From contig NZ_SWCJ01000001.1 in assembly GCF_005116665.1 (NCBI RefSeq), positions 592,018 to 656,017 of the forward strand: DNA of 64,000 nt, in the 5' to 3' direction. This DNA comes from Ferrimonas aestuarii. GTDB taxonomy: Bacteria > Pseudomonadota > Gammaproteobacteria > Enterobacterales > Shewanellaceae. Made by a program: the position numbers and the translations under genes. The notes below the pieces were generated by a model. The model saw only the letters and a list, made by a program, of their open reading frames with translations. It did not search any database and was not told the origin of the DNA. Position 1 is the first letter of the stretch. Each line of letters opens with the position of its first letter. Positions 16,787 to 25,570 of the stretch are shown here, piece after piece.

Positions 16787-18040
16787 CTATTGCGGCTGAG
16801 TGTAGTAGTTCAGCGCGCGAATCAGGCTGGTGGCGGTACTGTGGTAACCGCTGAGTTGGCCTAGCTCTCGGTAGCTCAGCTCAGCTTCAGGCCATTGGCC
16901 GCTAAGCCAATGACTTTGGGCGATGGCCAGCAGCGCTTGAGCACGGTGTCGTAGCCGTTGCTGACGCTGAGTTTTTAAGGTGTTAGCGTCTCGCCCAGAC
17001 AAGGTGCCAATGCCTACCTGTTGCCATTTGGCTCGCGCTTGTGTGGCTTTGCCTAATGCCGCCAGTAATTGCCCTTGCAGCAGTGTGAGTTGATCTTGCT
17101 CTGTTGACGTTAATTCCTGCCCCTTTGCCATGCGTTCGCTGGCATCAAAGCTTTGCTGGTAATGACCAGACCACAGCCCAAAGTAGAGGCAGTTGAGGCT
17201 CAGAGCGTCACCAGAAAGGGCTAAGCATTCTGATGCTAGGTCAAAAGCGTGCAGTTGTCCGTAGAGTGGAAACAGCGCCTTTTGATGAAGTTGAGAGTGT
17301 GGCTGCAGCAGGCGTACGGTTTCCAGCGCCGCCGCCGCTTGAGTGAAATGCTGCTGTTGCAGATGGCTTTGAGCCAGCAATTGCCAAGCCTGAAGCTCAT
17401 CACTGTGGCTCAAATTGGGCTGCGACAACCATGCCTTAAGTAGTTGATTAAGCCCTTGCCAACGCTCCAGTGCCAATAGGGCGTAGGCTTTGATGGGCCA
17501 CCAATGGTAAGGCTGCTGGGTCTTGCCTTGGGGGTTATTGTCCAGAGTCAGCACCGATAGGGTTTTGGCGTACTCGTTGAGTTGATATAGGGCATAGCCA
17601 TGCAGGTAACGCAGGGCCAGATCCTGTTTCGCCCTGGGTACCCTAGACAGCAGCTTGGCCACCTCGGCAAAGCGTTGCTGGCCAAGCCAAAGTTCGGCTA
17701 GCGATTGAATGATCAGTGGGTCATGAGGATGATGCCTATGCCCCTGTTGCCAGCAGCGACTAGCACTGTCTCGGTTGTTCGCTTCTTGATAGGCGCGGCA
17801 GCCATAGTGAAACAGAGGGGCGGGCACCGAGGCCTTATCCAAGTGCGGGGCGATAAGCTCTGCAGCCAGTAGAGGCTCTCCTTGCTCGAGCAGCTTTGAC
17901 GCCTGTTTTACCACTTGATATTGAAGCCCTGACAGACCTTGGGGAGTGGCAACGACAGGCAAGCACCACCCAAGTAAGGCTGCGCTTATCCATGCCCTGA
18001 TCCAGCGAGCATTAGTTAAGTTGAAAATTGATGGGCACAT
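16787..18040 (-). CDS. TPR-repeat protein, last gene of the TonB operon
   Basis: A 417-residue exported protein: signal-like helix to about residue 31 (WISAALLGWCLPVVATPQ), then helical repeats of TPR type (LLAAELIAPHLDKA, RFAEVAKLLSRVP, WQLLAQSHLQQQHFTQAAAALETV and others). In Vibrio and Shewanella, DUF3450/ExbB/ExbB/ExbD/TonB operons also end in a TPR gene. It overlaps the tonB end by 29 bp. It is presumed to be a periplasmic scaffold for the energising complex; direct evidence is absent. Confidence 0.75.
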   Translation of the reverse strand: MCPSIFNLTNARWIRAWISAALLGWCLPVVATPQGLSGLQYQVVKQASKLLEQGEPLLAAELIAPHLDKASVPAPLFHYGCRAYQEANNRDSASRCWQQGHRHHPHDPLIIQSLAELWLGQQRFAEVAKLLSRVPRAKQDLALRYLHGYALYQLNEYAKTLSVLTLDNNPQGKTQQPYHWWPIKAYALLALERWQGLNQLLKAWLSQPNLSHSDELQAWQLLAQSHLQQQHFTQAAAALETVRLLQPHSQLHQKALFPLYGQLHAFDLASECLALSGDALSLNCLYFGLWSGHYQQSFDASERMAKGQELTSTEQDQLTLLQGQLLAALGKATQARAKWQQVGIGTLSGRDANTLKTQRQQRLRHRAQALLAIAQSHWLSGQWPEAELSYRELGQLSGYHSTATSLIRALNYYTQPQ

Positions 18041-18644
18041 CTACATACACCGATACGGCTTGTTGATTGATCTCCGCCGGCTTAAATCGCCAGCGTTTGG
18101 CGGCGGTGAGCGCCGCTTGGTCGAATAGGTGCTCAGGCTCAGCGGCTTGCACTTCTGCCTCCATCACCTCTCCGGTTTCGCTGACGACCAACCTTAAGGT
18201 GACTTTGCCAGCAATGCCTTGGCTGCGAGCGGCCACAGGCATTTGCGGTGCCACGTAATGAAGCAACTTGGGTGGACTGTCCACATCCTGAAGGCTGGCC
18301 AATCCCTGTGTTAACGGCGGGGCAGTGAGCTGAGTTAACCTCGGTTCAATCAGGGCAATGGGGGCCATTTCAACGACCACGGTCGACGTTTGGGTCAAGG
18401 TTGGGCTTAACGCCAGTGGCTGCGGCTTAGTATTGATTTTTACCTGCTTGGGCGTGACCGGTTTGGGCTTTTGCTTCGGTGCTGGCGGCGGCAATGTGAT
18501 GGGGGTAATCGATCTACTTGTCGCGGCTTGCGGCGCGACCTGCTGGCTGTGGTTGAGCGCTTGGGGCAGATAGATGACCAGCAAATAGCACAGGGGCAGC
18601 GCCAACATTAATCGGCCCAAGACATTGACCAGCTTAGAGATCAT
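18012..18644 (-). CDS. tonB: TonB family energy transducer
   Basis: A 210-residue TonB: an N-terminal membrane anchor (residues about 8-28) and a Pro/Lys-rich periplasmic spacer (PPPAPKQKPKPVTPKQ). The C-terminal domain holds PQMPVAARSQGIAGKVTLRLVVSETGEV and AALTAAKRWRFKPA, the typical YP-like and RWRF motifs of the receptor-binding fold. It overlaps exbD by 4 bp. It is short in the spacer, like TonB2 proteins. It would carry energy to outer-membrane receptors, most simply the receptor encoded at the start of this same operon. Confidence 0.92.
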   Translation of the reverse strand: MISKLVNVLGRLMLALPLCYLLVIYLPQALNHSQQVAPQAATSRSITPITLPPPAPKQKPKPVTPKQVKINTKPQPLALSPTLTQTSTVVVEMAPIALIEPRLTQLTAPPLTQGLASLQDVDSPPKLLHYVAPQMPVAARSQGIAGKVTLRLVVSETGEVMEAEVQAAEPEHLFDQAALTAAKRWRFKPAEINQQAVSVYVDVPINFQLN

Positions 18645-19054
18645 GGACGGCTACCTACAGGCTCTGTGGCCACCGAGCTGTTGCTAATGCCCGCTTGCTT
18701 GGCGATGTCCAGCGCCTTGATGGTGACGCCAGTTGGTGTGCGGCTGTCTGCCACAATCAGCAGCTGTGCATGGCTGGTGGTGACTGCGACCTGTTTTAGA
18801 GTGGCGGGCAAATAGTAGATGTCCAGCTCCTGCTGTTGCCAATAGAGGCGGCCACTGGCATCGATGGTTAATATCAGCGGCGTGCCCGGTGTCGCTTCAC
18901 TGCTGCTCGCTTTGGGACGGTCAATGTCAATGTTGTGCAGGCGGACAAAACTGGTGGAGACGATAAAAAAGATCAGCAAGATAAACACCACATCCAGCAT
19001 CGGGGTCATGTTTATCTCGTTATCACTGTTTTGAGTAAAGCGGTTACTTAACAT
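18641..19054 (-). CDS. exbD: ExbD-type biopolymer transport protein
   Basis: A 137-residue protein with a cytoplasmic N terminus (SDNEINMTPMLD) and one helix, MLDVVFILLIFFIVSTSF, holding the conserved proton-path Asp. A small periplasmic domain ends in a segment with VADSRTPTGVTIKALDIAKQAG. It partners the ExbB in the motor driving TonB. It overlaps exbB by 11 bp and tonB by 4 bp. Confidence 0.92.
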   Translation of the reverse strand: MLSNRFTQNSDNEINMTPMLDVVFILLIFFIVSTSFVRLHNIDIDRPKASSSEATPGTPLILTIDASGRLYWQQQELDIYYLPATLKQVAVTTSHAQLLIVADSRTPTGVTIKALDIAKQAGISNSSVATEPVGSRP

Positions 19055-19571
19055 GATGTGGCTCCGAAGTGGTTGGGCAACTGAGTCTGGCCCATTGGCT
19101 GCGGGTCTTGGCCAAGCGCCGACGCCACAAAAACGCCATCAAAAGCCCAGGGGCACCAATAAGCAGGCCGGTCTGAGTGGTGATCATCGCCATGGCGATG
19201 CCATCGGACAGGGCTTTTCCATCGTGCAGACCGGTGTAGGAGAGGGCACTGAACATGGTGATCATGCCATTGACTGTGCCCAGCAGCCCCAACAGCGGCG
19301 CGGTTGTTGCCAGCAAGGTAATGGCCTGCAGTTGTCCCTGTTGGTGCCACAGTGCCGACTCGAGATTGAGCTTATCAAGGCGCTGCTCCAACCAACCCAA
19401 TTCACCATTTGTTGTGTGGCTGGGAAGCTTGTCGGCGCTTTGGGAAAACAACATGTCGGCGGCCAGGTAGAGCATGGCAAAACAGCACAGCAGCAGCGGC
19501 CACATGACCGGGCCGCCTTGCTGCAAGTAAGACAGTAGCGCCGCCGATTGATGATGGAGCCAGTGATTCAT
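19044..19571 (-). CDS. exbB: ExbB-type proton channel subunit
   Basis: A 175-residue MotA/TolQ/ExbB protein with three helices: about 18-40 (GPVMWPLLLCCFAMLYLAADML), about 85-105 (TTAPLLGLLGTVNGMITMFSALS) and about 125-150 (ITTQTGLLIGAPGLLMAFLW). The TAPLLGLLGTVxGM signature is intact. It follows a larger ExbB paralogue with a 4-bp overlap, as in TonB2-type operons where both are needed. Confidence 0.9.
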   Translation of the reverse strand: MNHWLHHQSAALLSYLQQGGPVMWPLLLCCFAMLYLAADMLFSQSADKLPSHTTNGELGWLEQRLDKLNLESALWHQQGQLQAITLLATTAPLLGLLGTVNGMITMFSALSYTGLHDGKALSDGIAMAMITTQTGLLIGAPGLLMAFLWRRRLAKTRSQWARLSCPTTSEPHHVK

Positions 19572-20971
19572 CTGCGAGGTCCCTCAGCCGCTGCTGCGCG
19601 GGCTTCTGGTTCGGCCAGCCCTTTGGCCCGCTGAGCCAGCAACCACGCGCAGTGGCGCTCCATGTCCAGGGTCAGTCGCTGGGCTCGGCGCTTGAGTGGG
19701 TGCAGCAGCAGTAGCAGGGGAATTGCCACCACCAAACCGACTTCAGTGGTAATCAGCGCCTTACTGATGCCGCTGGACAGCAGTTTAGGTTCGCTGTTAC
19801 CAAACTGAGTTAGGCTTTGAAAGGTCTCTATCATGCCGCTAACGGTGCCTAAAAGCCCCAACATGGGCGCCAATGCGGCGAGCAGGCCAATTAAGCCTAG
19901 CCCTCGCTCAAATCGACCTACCTGATGCAACATCCCCTGTTTAAGGGCGTAGTCCATCCCCTGAAGCTCCTGATGACAGGCTCCCTGTGCCAGCACCCAT
20001 TTGGCCGGGGTTCGTCTGTCATGATTCTCTGTCAGAACCTGTGGTTCATGTTGCTCTTCTTTGTCGCCGATGGGGCGCCAATAGAACAGCCGTGCCGCGC
20101 ACCACATTAGCGTCAGCATGCCAGCGGCAGCTACCGCGAGCAGTGGCCACAGCAGTTCGCCCCCCTGTTTGATGGTGTGCAGCAGCCCTTGAGGCTCAGC
20201 CAGAAATGGCAGCAGTGCCCCTTGGCTGATGTCCATCATGAGGGTGTCGCCACCACCTAGCCACTGGTGGTTTATGGCGGCGGCATCACCATCGATGGCG
20301 ATAAATCGGTTTTCGTTATCCACCAGACCAATGTCACTGCCTTGGGTAGCCATAATCATGGCGGTGCCCAGCAAGGTCAGTGTGGCATTGGCGCTTTGAC
20401 CATTACGGTTAATTACTGTGGCGTCTTGCGTTTCGATGGCTGCGCTGGCGCGAATGTCTGCCATGGCGTAGTCGATTAAGGTGCTGAGCTCGTTGATGGC
20501 GGGGAAGTGAGGGGCTGCCAGTTGTTGCGTCAACCAAGGCTGTCTTTGAGGCATCAGCTGGGCGGTGGTGCTGTGTTGCCAACGTTGACCTAGGCCAGAA
20601 AGGGCCTGCTGATAGCTACTTTGGACCAACTCAAGATCCGCTTCGGCCTGCTGTTTTTTCTGCTTTAGCTGCTGTTTTTGTTGCTGCAGCTGTGCAAGCG
20701 TATTCTGCAGTTGCTTGAGCTTGGCTTGTTTACTCGCTAGGTCGGTTTTCAGAGAGGCTGTGGTGGCTTGAGTTTGTTGCTGCTCTTGGGTTAACCGCTG
20801 TTGCCACTGTTGGTTACTCGCCCGCATGTTTAAGGCTTTAGCGTTGACCTGCGCTTCCAGAGAGGGCTCTTCTGGCTGTTTTGGGGCGGAGCCAGTTTGA
20901 CCATGGCTGGCAGTGGCAACCACAGTGAAGACTGCTGCAATCAAACAGAAGCGGTAATTTGAGCTCATCAT
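19568..20971 (-). CDS. Large ExbB paralogue (TtpC-like) with periplasmic coiled coil
   Basis: A 467-residue protein. It has a signal peptide (to about residue 24), then a long Gln-rich coiled coil (about 40-125; LASKQAKLKQLQNTLAQLQQ) and a periplasmic segment. The last 200 residues hold a MotA/TolQ/ExbB domain (LLAALAPMLGLLGTVSGMIETFQSL and LITTEVGLVVAIPLLLLLHPL). This matches TtpC, the extra component of Vibrio TonB2 systems, about 450 residues long. It is coupled by 4-bp overlaps to the DUF3450 gene before it and the short exbB after it. Confidence 0.85.
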   Translation of the reverse strand: MMSSNYRFCLIAAVFTVVATASHGQTGSAPKQPEEPSLEAQVNAKALNMRASNQQWQQRLTQEQQQTQATTASLKTDLASKQAKLKQLQNTLAQLQQQKQQLKQKKQQAEADLELVQSSYQQALSGLGQRWQHSTTAQLMPQRQPWLTQQLAAPHFPAINELSTLIDYAMADIRASAAIETQDATVINRNGQSANATLTLLGTAMIMATQGSDIGLVDNENRFIAIDGDAAAINHQWLGGGDTLMMDISQGALLPFLAEPQGLLHTIKQGGELLWPLLAVAAAGMLTLMWCAARLFYWRPIGDKEEQHEPQVLTENHDRRTPAKWVLAQGACHQELQGMDYALKQGMLHQVGRFERGLGLIGLLAALAPMLGLLGTVSGMIETFQSLTQFGNSEPKLLSSGISKALITTEVGLVVAIPLLLLLHPLKRRAQRLTLDMERHCAWLLAQRAKGLAEPEARAAAAEGPRR

Positions 20972-21699
20972 TGCTCCCCTTTATGTGGCAGCGGAAGGGC
21001 CAGCAATTCGGCGCGCTGCTGGTTTTTGCTGATGGCGATGGCGTCCTTGATGGCGCTGGCGTAACGAGGATCTAGGGTTTTCCAGCCGCCGAATGCAGTA
21101 TCGAAATAGGCATTCACACTGCCATCTTGGCTTTGAGCTAACCACAGCAGGCGACCCAAGCGGAAACTGGTGACCTGAATGTTTTGCCCTTGCAATTGGA
21201 TGGGGTGATTGGCCACTACGCTGCCATAGCCCTGATCCACTTCTATTTGGATCACCTCCATGAGGCGACGAAATCGCTCCGCCTGAGGGATGTCGGCGTT
21301 ATCGAGACTTTGGCGGAAAAAGCGTAAGCGGCGCTGGCGCTCCTCGGTAAGAAACGGCATGTCTGCGGCCACCAGCCGCTCTAGCTCGGCGTACCACACC
21401 TCCAAACTCGGCTCCAACTGCTGAGCAATGGCATCAATGTTGTTGAGCTCGTCGGTTAGCGTTGCAATTTGCTGTTGCTGCTCGGTGACTTGACGTTCCA
21501 GTTTGGCGATTTGAAACTCGGTCCAATACAGCTCGGCCAGCGCCTGCTGCTGTTCGCTGTGTTCAATCGCTTTTTGTTGTTGCCACTGTTTGGCTTTAAC
21601 GCCGATGGCGGCAGATTCAGCAATCGGTGCACTGAGGGTGTCGGTGATGGTATCCACATTAACGCCAGTGGCGGCGCAAAAAATGAGAGCCGTTAACAT
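20968..21699 (-). CDS. DUF3450 periplasmic coiled-coil protein
   Basis: A 243-residue protein with a short leader ending near VNVDTITDTL. A helical coiled-coil region (about 25-95; LAELYWTEFQIAKLERQVTEQQQQIATL) is followed by a globular part with ADMPFLTEERQRRLRFFRQSLDNADIPQAERFRRLMEVIQIE, the usual core of DUF3450. In relatives it opens the TonB2/TtpC operon. Here it is sixth after uptake and cytochrome-biogenesis-like genes and overlaps the ResB-like gene by 7 bp. It probably acts with TtpC in the periplasm. Confidence 0.85.
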   Translation of the reverse strand: MLTALIFCAATGVNVDTITDTLSAPIAESAAIGVKAKQWQQQKAIEHSEQQQALAELYWTEFQIAKLERQVTEQQQQIATLTDELNNIDAIAQQLEPSLEVWYAELERLVAADMPFLTEERQRRLRFFRQSLDNADIPQAERFRRLMEVIQIEVDQGYGSVVANHPIQLQGQNIQVTSFRLGRLLWLAQSQDGSVNAYFDTAFGGWKTLDPRYASAIKDAIAISKNQQRAELLALPLPHKGEQ

Positions 21700-22523
21700 C
21701 TGGCTTTCTCCGAGGGTGAGGAAAACAGGACTAAATGGGCTAGATGCAAAATCAGGCTAATAAGCAGCGCCAGATAACAACCTAGAAACCAGCCACTGAG
21801 GGGATTGTTGGTCAGAGTTAGGCTAACCGTGAGAGCATCATCTTCTTGGCCAAATGGCACGTAGAAATCGGTCAGCGTGATGCTGCGATTGCCAAAGGTC
21901 AGTGGCGTCAAAAAGCCCGCTTGACCATGAATGGGTCGAATGGAGCCTTCTTGGATAATGCGCAAAAATGCCCAATTGAGGTTGGGATCAAACTGCTCTA
22001 GGCTTCGACGGGTGATTCGCCCCGCGGCGGTGTGCCCGGATTGGTCTTGACGAATCAAGGCCAGATCGTTGCCATACTCAATTTGGGTTAGCTCAATTTG
22101 ATGGCCTTCAAACCGGGCCGATTCTCCCACCTTGAGCTGCACGTGTTGCGGATGGTGAGCCCAGAGGATATCCAAGCCGTGGCAGGCAAACACCAGCAGC
22201 GTGAACAGATGAATGGGCAGCAGCATGAAGTGGCGATGACGCAGCTTCTTTCGGCGCCACAATGGCCACAGCGTTTTGTAGCTGCAGACCAAGGTGTTGA
22301 TGCCCAGCAGGGCAAACAGTGACACTAGGCTTAGTAACCAGAGAAGCAAAACCGGATTGTCCTGCATCAACGGCCCCCACTGGATCAGTGGCATCTGATT
22401 CAGCTGTTTTAATGGCCAGCGATAGCCCCAAAGATCGGCAAGCCCCATCCCAAGGGCAAACCAGAGGGCGGCCAACACCAGCAGCGCGCAACCAAGGCGC
22501 ATCGAACTAAAAAGGCGCATCAT
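21693..22523 (-). CDS. Short ResB/Ccs1-like membrane protein
   Basis: A 276-residue protein. Two N-terminal helices (FSSMRLGCALLVLAALWFALGMGLADLWG and NPVLLLWLLSLVSLFALLGINTLVC) are followed by a third (HFMLLPIHLFTLLVFACHG). A periplasmic domain with beta pattern comes next (VQLKVGESARFEGHQIELTQIEYG and SITLTDFYVPFGQ), then a final helix. The topology and the SMRLG opening follow ResB, the System II cytochrome c biogenesis protein, but it is much shorter than the usual 400-600 residues. It is coupled (4-bp overlap) to the CcsA-like gene. A role in haem or ligand handling is inferred. Confidence 0.6.
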   Translation of the reverse strand: MMRLFSSMRLGCALLVLAALWFALGMGLADLWGYRWPLKQLNQMPLIQWGPLMQDNPVLLLWLLSLVSLFALLGINTLVCSYKTLWPLWRRKKLRHRHFMLLPIHLFTLLVFACHGLDILWAHHPQHVQLKVGESARFEGHQIELTQIEYGNDLALIRQDQSGHTAAGRITRRSLEQFDPNLNWAFLRIIQEGSIRPIHGQAGFLTPLTFGNRSITLTDFYVPFGQEDDALTVSLTLTNNPLSGWFLGCYLALLISLILHLAHLVLFSSPSEKARC

Positions 22524-23230
22524 AGTAATCGATATCCCAGCTGCAGCAGGGCGATGAAGCTCAGTAGCATCGCCTTAGCTCGGTTTTGTTGCTGCTGGGT
22601 TCGCATCCAACGAGTCGGAAAATGAAACACCAAAATCAGTAACAGGTAGAACAGGGCGGAGAAGAAGAAGTGACTGCTCCAGCTCCAGCTGTGTCCCCAA
22701 CCTTGCATGGCCCAGTAGCTTCCGGCGATCTCACCTGCCAGGAACAGCGTGCCGGAGAGCAGCGCCAGTAAGTGACAGTTAAAACTCAGCTCTGAATCCG
22801 GGTGACTTTGCAGCAGCCAATAGCCGACGGCGCTGGCGATAACGCAGCCCAGAGTCAGTGGCCGAGATAGGAAAAACAACTGAGCCCACAGATAATCGCC
22901 CATGGCGCTGGTCTCTGAAGGAGTGGTAAAGCTGGCAGCGATGACCAGCAGTGCCAAGGCGACTCCTGCGGTTACCATCAGAAACTTTCGGTGTGCTCGG
23001 CCTCCAGCTAAGGGCAGTACACTCAGTGCGCACAGCAAGCCTGCTGAGATCAGCAGCAGGCATTGGGTGCTGCTGACGGGAAATTGCGGCAGCGTGAGCG
23101 CTAAGTGCAGCAGCCAGATGCCAGAAAACAGAGCCAGTAGAACATTGACAGTCCAAGGCCAGTATCTCGCCAGAGGCAGCGCTCGGGTCAAGCGAGCCCG
23201 TTGATTAGGATGGGCGTGGTGTGGGCTCAT
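22520..23230 (-). CDS. CcsA/ResC-like cytochrome c assembly family membrane protein
   Basis: A 236-residue protein with about seven helices. The start chosen is the ATG at 23230, which makes an ATGA overlap with the previous stop. The sequence EIAGSYWAMQGWGHSWSWSSHFF aligns by eye with the haem-handling WWD region of CcsA (GEISGAVWA, then WGSYWSWDPKE). The Trp residues are kept but the D-P-K-E part is replaced by S-S-H-F. It is shorter than most CcsA proteins. Paired with the ResB-like gene it may be a dedicated haem, tetrapyrrole or electron-transfer module for the neighbouring importer. This is inference. Confidence 0.65.
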   Translation of the reverse strand: MSPHHAHPNQRARLTRALPLARYWPWTVNVLLALFSGIWLLHLALTLPQFPVSSTQCLLLISAGLLCALSVLPLAGGRAHRKFLMVTAGVALALLVIAASFTTPSETSAMGDYLWAQLFFLSRPLTLGCVIASAVGYWLLQSHPDSELSFNCHLLALLSGTLFLAGEIAGSYWAMQGWGHSWSWSSHFFFSALFYLLLILVFHFPTRWMRTQQQQNRAKAMLLSFIALLQLGYRLL

Positions 23231-24528
23231 GAGCGGCAAAACTCCTGCAATAAGGCATAGGCATTGGGATCGCTCGCTTCGACGACGCTGGGGTTGCCCA
23301 ACTGCCAATACTCAATGGCTTTTTCGATCAGTGATGGGCGAACCACCCAGATCTGCTTGCGTTTTGGCTCCGAGAGTAGGGCGGCGATGGCTTTGGCAAA
23401 ACCGCCGTTTTTAAACTCCATCGGCCCAATTTCATCCACTAACCACACCCCCATATGGGAGGCACTTTGCGGTGTTAAGGCATCCAGACCCAGCTCAAGT
23501 CCGGCTTTCGAAAATTGAAACCGGGTGTTGGTGGTGGGGTCGAATTGGTCGCGGCGCTGGCCAAATTGGGTTCTGGCGAGAGTGCGAACATTGATGATGT
23601 CGCTACTGAAACGGCGGCCATCCCGCATCTCTCCAGGGCAGATGATGCCGTTAAGGTCGAGGTCGCCATCGACGTTTTCAGTAATAAGCTTTTCAAGCAG
23701 CGTGGTTTTTCCGCTGCCCGATTCACCGGTCAATAGCAGCAAGTTTGGCGCTTCTGAACAGAGCAGATGTTGGGGCATGAAGACCTCCTGATGAGCAATG
23801 GCGGCGGATGCGGTGGTTAGGCCATAGAGGCGACTAAGGTTGTAGGGCGTCATTACGTCGCTGGTGTTGCCGAACGCCAATGGAGAGCCGTGGTCCATCA
23901 TCAGCACCTTGTCAGCAAACAGCTGAGCCAGGTTGGGATCGTGCAGGATGGCCACCACGCAGGTCTGCTTCTTCAGACAAGCCTGTTTGACAAGATTCAG
24001 CATGCGGTAGCGGTTGCGATAATCCAGATGGTTGGTGGGCTCATCCAGCAGCAGCAATTGCTGACTTTGCACCATGGCCCTGGCAAGCAGTAACAGCTGG
24101 CGCTCGCCGCCGCTGAGTTGGTTGTATTGACGCTTTGCCAGATGGGAAATGCCAAGTTCGGCCATCTGCGTTCGCGCGTGAGCGTGATGGGCAGAGTTGG
24201 GGCTTGCGAAGGCACTAAGATAGGGAGTGACGCCCATCAGCACCATATCCAGCCCGCTAAAGGCAAACGCCGTGTCTTGCTGCTGGGGCACTAAGGCAAC
24301 CCGTTTTGCCAGCTCTCTTGGTGCCAGCTCCTTAAGGCTTTGCTTGCCGATGCGGATTTCGCCACAGGCGATGTCGCGCTGGCCTAACAGGCAGTCAAAC
24401 AGGGTGGATTTGCCGACACCATTGGCGCCGAGGATAGCAACAAACTCTCCGGGCTTGGCTGAGAAGCTCAGCGCATTAAGCAGAAGCTTGTCTTCCACGT
24501 GGCACTGTAGGTTTGACACATCAAGCAT
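23227..24528 (-). CDS. ABC transporter ATPase fused to a THEP1-like NTPase domain
   Basis: A 433-residue fusion. Residues 1-245 are a FecE/BtuD-type ABC ATPase: Walker A GANGVGKST at 34-42, signature LSGGE at 138-142, Walker B LLLLDEP at 158-164. Residues 251-433 form a second P-loop domain of the THEP1 nucleoside-triphosphatase type: GESGSGKTT at 268-276 and Walker B VDEIGPMEF near 364-372. The start at 24528 overlaps the permease stop. Internal Met251 is preceded by AGGAGGT (23789-23783) at four bases, so the C-terminal domain may also be made alone. It energises the BtuC-type permease; the role of the second domain is unknown. Confidence 0.88.
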   Translation of the reverse strand: MLDVSNLQCHVEDKLLLNALSFSAKPGEFVAILGANGVGKSTLFDCLLGQRDIACGEIRIGKQSLKELAPRELAKRVALVPQQQDTAFAFSGLDMVLMGVTPYLSAFASPNSAHHAHARTQMAELGISHLAKRQYNQLSGGERQLLLLARAMVQSQQLLLLDEPTNHLDYRNRYRMLNLVKQACLKKQTCVVAILHDPNLAQLFADKVLMMDHGSPLAFGNTSDVMTPYNLSRLYGLTTASAAIAHQEVFMPQHLLCSEAPNLLLLTGESGSGKTTLLEKLITENVDGDLDLNGIICPGEMRDGRRFSSDIINVRTLARTQFGQRRDQFDPTTNTRFQFSKAGLELGLDALTPQSASHMGVWLVDEIGPMEFKNGGFAKAIAALLSEPKRKQIWVVRPSLIEKAIEYWQLGNPSVVEASDPNAYALLQEFCRS

Positions 24529-25570
24529 GATGACCTCGATGCCAAGAGGTGCGATACAGCAGATAGGCGAACAGGGGCGCGCCAATAATTGAGGTTACAA
24601 TGCCGACGGGCAGCTCCATGCTGAAGCTGCTACGAGCAATGCCGTCAGCCACCACCATAAAACAGGCGCCGGTTAGCGTGCTAAGGGGCAACAGTTTGAG
24701 GTGATCCGCACCGGTGAGGGTTCGAACCATGTGGGGTACCACCAGTCCGATCCACGCCACTTGGCCTACCACGCTGACGCAAGCCGCCACCACAAATGAA
24801 CTGATCACCGTCAGTATCAGCCTTAACCTCGCGGGAGACAGGCCTAAACTTTGGCTCTGTTTGTCGCCCAAGCAGAGCACATTGAGCTGATAGCGCAGCA
24901 GATGGGCGATTAGGTAACCGATGATGATGGCGGGTAGCAATTTGCCAACGCTACCCCAGCTGCTGGTGGAGAGCGAGCCCATCAGCCAAAAGACGATGGC
25001 GGGCAGTTGGCCGTAGGGATCCGCCAGTATTTTTAGAATCATCAACGCGGCCCCGAACAGGGAGCCAACGATGATGCCGGTCATGATCATCACCAGCAGG
25101 CTGTTATTGCCCACTTTTTTTGCCATGGTGATGGCGATGGCCGCCGCCGCCAAACCGAAACCAAAGGCCAAAACTTGTACCGTTAACCAGCTGCTAAAGG
25201 GCAACAATAAGCCGAGGGCGGCACCAAACATGCAGCCGGAGGTAACACCGAGAATGTCTGGTGACACCAGTGGGTTACGAAACACACCTTGATACAAGGT
25301 GCCAGCCATGGCCAATCCGGCGCCGATAAGCAGCGCCATTAGCAACCTAGGTAGACGAACCAGTAGGATCACCTGTTGCTCTGGGCTGAGGTCAACCGGC
25401 AGAGGCGAACCGGTAATCAGCGCCCAAAGTACCTCTGGCAGTCGGCTTAAGGTCGACAGAGAGTCCGCAGCCGTCACGCCAAATCGACCACAAAGCAGCG
25501 CCGCGATGGCGATGATCGTGGTTAACAGCAATAAACTCGACAGCTGGCTGAGCTTTAATCGTGCTTGCAT
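24521..25570 (-). CDS. BtuC/FecD-family ABC transporter permease
   Basis: A 349-residue permease with about ten helices, of the FecCD/BtuC type for iron chelates, cobalamin or haem. Recognisable segments are VRLPRLLMALLIGAGLAMAGTLYQGVFRNPLVSPDILGVTSG, CLGDKQSQSLGLSPARLRL and WIGLVVPHMVRTLTGADHLKLLPLS, with the coupling helix. It overlaps the binding-protein gene by 16 bp and the ATPase gene by 8 bp. The length is typical. The ligand cannot be read from the sequence. Confidence 0.92.
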   Translation of the reverse strand: MQARLKLSQLSSLLLLTTIIAIAALLCGRFGVTAADSLSTLSRLPEVLWALITGSPLPVDLSPEQQVILLVRLPRLLMALLIGAGLAMAGTLYQGVFRNPLVSPDILGVTSGCMFGAALGLLLPFSSWLTVQVLAFGFGLAAAAIAITMAKKVGNNSLLVMIMTGIIVGSLFGAALMILKILADPYGQLPAIVFWLMGSLSTSSWGSVGKLLPAIIIGYLIAHLLRYQLNVLCLGDKQSQSLGLSPARLRLILTVISSFVVAACVSVVGQVAWIGLVVPHMVRTLTGADHLKLLPLSTLTGACFMVVADGIARSSFSMELPVGIVTSIIGAPLFAYLLYRTSWHRGHHA

